From the NCBI GenBank assembly GCA_030372985.1, contig JAUCQB010000042.1, positions 1 to 42,363 on the forward strand: a DNA stretch of 42,363 bases. The letters are read 5' to 3'. The translations under genes and the position numbers were made by a program. Under the pieces are notes generated by a model. That model was not told the origin of the DNA and searched no databases. It was given only the letters and a program-made list of their open reading frames with translations. Below, piece after piece: positions 40,784 to 42,363 of this stretch. How positions within the stretch are numbered: the first letter of the stretch is position 1; the number at the start of each line of letters is the position of its first letter. This DNA comes from Phycisphaerae bacterium (GTDB taxonomy: Bacteria; Planctomycetota; Phycisphaerae; UBA1845; PWPN01).

Positions 40784-41302
40784 ATGATGGAGAAAGACGT
40801 GTCCAGTGGCGTAACCAATGTGGTGATCGCGGGCCTCGGCGGCCAGGGCGTGCTCAAGGCCTCCGACATATTGGCCCAGGTGGCCTTCGACGAGGGCCTC
40901 GACGTGAAGAAGAGCGAGGTCCACGGCATGGCCCAGCGAGGCGGCTCGGTGACCAGCGACGTCCGTTTCGGGTCGGAGGTGTTCAGTCCGATGGTGCCGG
41001 CCGGCGAGGCCGATTTCGTCGTGGTGATGGCGCCGGAAGAAGTCGAGGGCAGCAAGCGGTATCTCAAGGCGGGGGGCGTGATGATCATCCCGGATGATGT
41101 GCCCGTCACCTCGCTGGACAGCCCCCGAAGCTTGAACGTGGCCTTGCTTGGAGTGCTCAGTGCGTATCTGCCGTTGCCTGAGTCAAGCTGGCTGACGGCG
41201 GTGAAGGCGAGCCTTGCCGAGAAACTGCACGAGGCGAACGTCAAGGCTTTCTCGCTCGGTCGTTCGGTTGGACGGGAGAAACAGGGTTCGTCGGCCCGTT
41301 GA
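40784..41302 (+). CDS. iorB: indolepyruvate:ferredoxin oxidoreductase beta subunit
   Basis: 172 residues, gamma-type 2-oxoacid:acceptor oxidoreductase domain: [60 protein letters not shown], and the C-terminal [12 protein letters not shown]. It is slightly shorter than the ~190-200 residues usual for IorB. It directly follows iorA (ATG immediately after the TAG stop; a second ATG three bases on is also possible). Together they form the enzyme. The phenylacetate-CoA ligase gene 29 bp downstream belongs to the same transcript. Confidence 0.92.
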   Translation: MMEKDVSSGVTNVVIAGLGGQGVLKASDILAQVAFDEGLDVKKSEVHGMAQRGGSVTSDVRFGSEVFSPMVPAGEADFVVVMAPEEVEGSKRYLKAGGVMIIPDDVPVTSLDSPRSLNVALLGVLSAYLPLPESSWLTAVKASLAEKLHEANVKAFSLGRSVGREKQGSSAR

Positions 41303-41331
41303 GACGAGTGGTATCCCTCGGGAGAAGACAA

Positions 41332-42325
41332 ATGTACAAAGAAATGTGGAACGATTTGCCGGGCGGTTTTCACCCGGCCTGTGCGCCGGATTTCCTGCCG
41401 GTTGCGCAGTTGCGAGACCTGCAGTTCCGTCGGCTCACGGCGGTCGTCCGGCGGGCTTTCGATCACGTGGAGCTTTTTCACCAGCGTATGCAAGAGAAGG
41501 GCCTGACGCCGGACGACATTCGATCGCTGGATGACATCAGCAAGCTGCCGTTCACGGTCAAGACGGACCTGCGAGACACGTACCCGTTCGGGCTTTTCGC
41601 GAGCCCTATGCAGGAGATCGTCCGCCTGCACGCCTCCAGCGGGACGACCGGCAAGCCGATCGTCGTGGCCTACACACAGGAGGACCTTGAGGTCTGGGCG
41701 AGCGTCATGGTTCGGACGTTCGCGGCCTGCGGCCTGCACCGCGGCGACATCATCCAGAACGCCTACGGTTATGGCTTGTTCACCGGCGGGCTCGGGGCTC
41801 ACTACGGCGCCGAGGCGCTGGGTGCCACGGTGATTCCCATTTCCGGCGGCAACACGGACCGCCAGATCATGGTGATGAAGGATTTCGGCGTGACGGCGAT
41901 ATGCTGCACGCCCACCTACTTCATCCACCTCATCGAGCGGGCCAGGGAACTCGGCGTGGACATGCGGCAACTGCGTCTGCGGGCCGGCATCTTCGGAGCC
42001 GAACCCTGGAGCGAGGCGATGCGCCAGCACATTGAGAGAGAATCGGGCATTAAGGCGATGGACATCTACGGTCTTTCCGAGATCATCGGTCCCGGCGTGG
42101 CCTCAGAAACACCGTACCAGGAAGGTCTGTTTATTTTCGAGGACCATTTTTATCCCGAAATCATCGATCCGGAGACGTGCGAGGTGTTGCCCGACGGCCA
42201 GGAGGGCGAGCTCGTCCTGACCACGCTGAGCAAGAAGGCCATGCCGGTCATCCGCTACCGCACCCGCGACATCACCGCATTCATCAGCGGCCCGAGCCGC
42301 TGCGGACGGACCATCCGGCGGATGC
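41332..42325 (+). CDS. paaK: phenylacetate-CoA ligase (partial, truncated by adapter)
   Basis: AMP-forming aryl-acetate:CoA ligase; with IorAB it links aryl pyruvates, aryl-acetyl-CoA and free aryl acetates (forward activation or, physiologically, possibly ATP recovery in reverse). 331 of about 430 residues are visible. [20 protein letters not shown] is the AMP-binding P-loop, [20 protein letters not shown] a family signature, [17 protein letters not shown] the A5-type motif, and [20 protein letters not shown] the hinge region. GGAGAA at 41321-41326 supports the ATG. The last natural residues are CGRTIRRM; the codons after 42325 come from adapter ([10 protein letters not shown]), so the C-terminal domain is missing. 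Confidence 0.93.
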
Positions 42326-42363
42326 CTGTCTCTTATACACATCTCCGAGCCCACGAGACAGCG
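42326..42363 (+). other. Illumina Nextera transposase adapter (contamination)
   Basis: The mosaic-end sequence CTGTCTCTTATACACATCT (42326-42344) is followed by the Read 2 arm CCGAGCCCACGAGAC (42345-42359) and four bases that may be index. This is library adapter, not genome. It creates the well-known artefact peptides [10 protein letters not shown] on the plus strand and [10 protein letters not shown] on the minus strand. Confidence 0.98.

Noticed and set aside
42103..42354. Minus-strand frame starting [10 protein letters not shown]
   Set aside because: The start is encoded by Nextera adapter, a known artefact; the rest is antisense to paaK.

Overview
The window is a high-GC bacterial contig, most likely from a member of the Planctomycetota (Phycisphaerae-like). 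The clues are a PV-type (Planctomycetes/Verrucomicrobia-type) bacterial microcompartment (BMC) operon, two secreted sulfatases, Tat-exported Gfo/Idh and aldo/keto reductases, several short lipoproteins, an ECF sigma factor followed by an anti-sigma-like protein, and many dispersed intergenic hairpin repeats. Placement is by gene content only; no rRNA or tRNA gene was recognised.

Layout. 1-1007: 3' end of a CLC chloride channel with CBS and TrkA-C domains. 1163-9601: BMC operon on the plus strand, in the order DeoR regulator, PduL, BMC-H, BMC-H, acetate kinase, BMC-H, BMC-P, CoA-acylating aldehyde dehydrogenase, an inserted four-helix-bundle (S23-like) gene between inverted repeats, BMC-P, an RpiB-like protein, BMC-P and a class II aldolase. 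It is followed by a lipoprotein and a class I aldolase-like protein (9630-11532). The expected pathway is L-fuculose-1-P or L-rhamnulose-1-P to DHAP plus lactaldehyde (aldolase), then lactyl-CoA (aldehyde dehydrogenase), lactyl-phosphate (PduL), and lactate plus ATP (acetate kinase), with the aldehyde steps inside the shell. The sugar isomerase and kinase, and an alcohol dehydrogenase for NADH recycling, are not in the window.

11608-19310: a small membrane protein, RuvX, a Tat-exported Gfo/Idh oxidoreductase, a lipoprotein, a two-TM protein, a truncated CPBP-protease pseudogene between two ~90-bp direct repeats, a sulfatase and an Fe-S aldo/keto reductase. 19580-26429: class II DAHP synthase, UMP kinase, a large polytopic membrane protein with a small exported partner, an ECF sigma factor, and an anti-sigma-like protein whose membrane and outer part looks like a pseudopilin. 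26514-33873: zinc-ribbon protein, dihydrolipoamide dehydrogenase, a conserved hypothetical, cytochrome bd oxidase (cydAB) and a second sulfatase. 33901-38455: DUF456 protein, lipoprotein, THUMP/RlmL-type methyltransferase and a beta-barrel porin of the alginate-export type. 38765-42325: a hotdog thioesterase, IorA, IorB and a phenylacetate-CoA ligase, a set for aryl-pyruvate/aryl-acetate metabolism.

The sulfatases, the porin and the fucose/rhamnose-type BMC suggest use of sulfated algal polysaccharides such as fucoidan; this is inference. The last ~38 bases (42326-42363) are not genomic: they are Illumina Nextera transposase adapter, which truncates the ligase gene. The most unusual native structures are the hairpin-flanked S23-like gene inside the BMC operon, the three BMC-H paralogues with different pore residues, the anti-sigma/pseudopilin fusion, and the several families of dispersed intergenic repeats.
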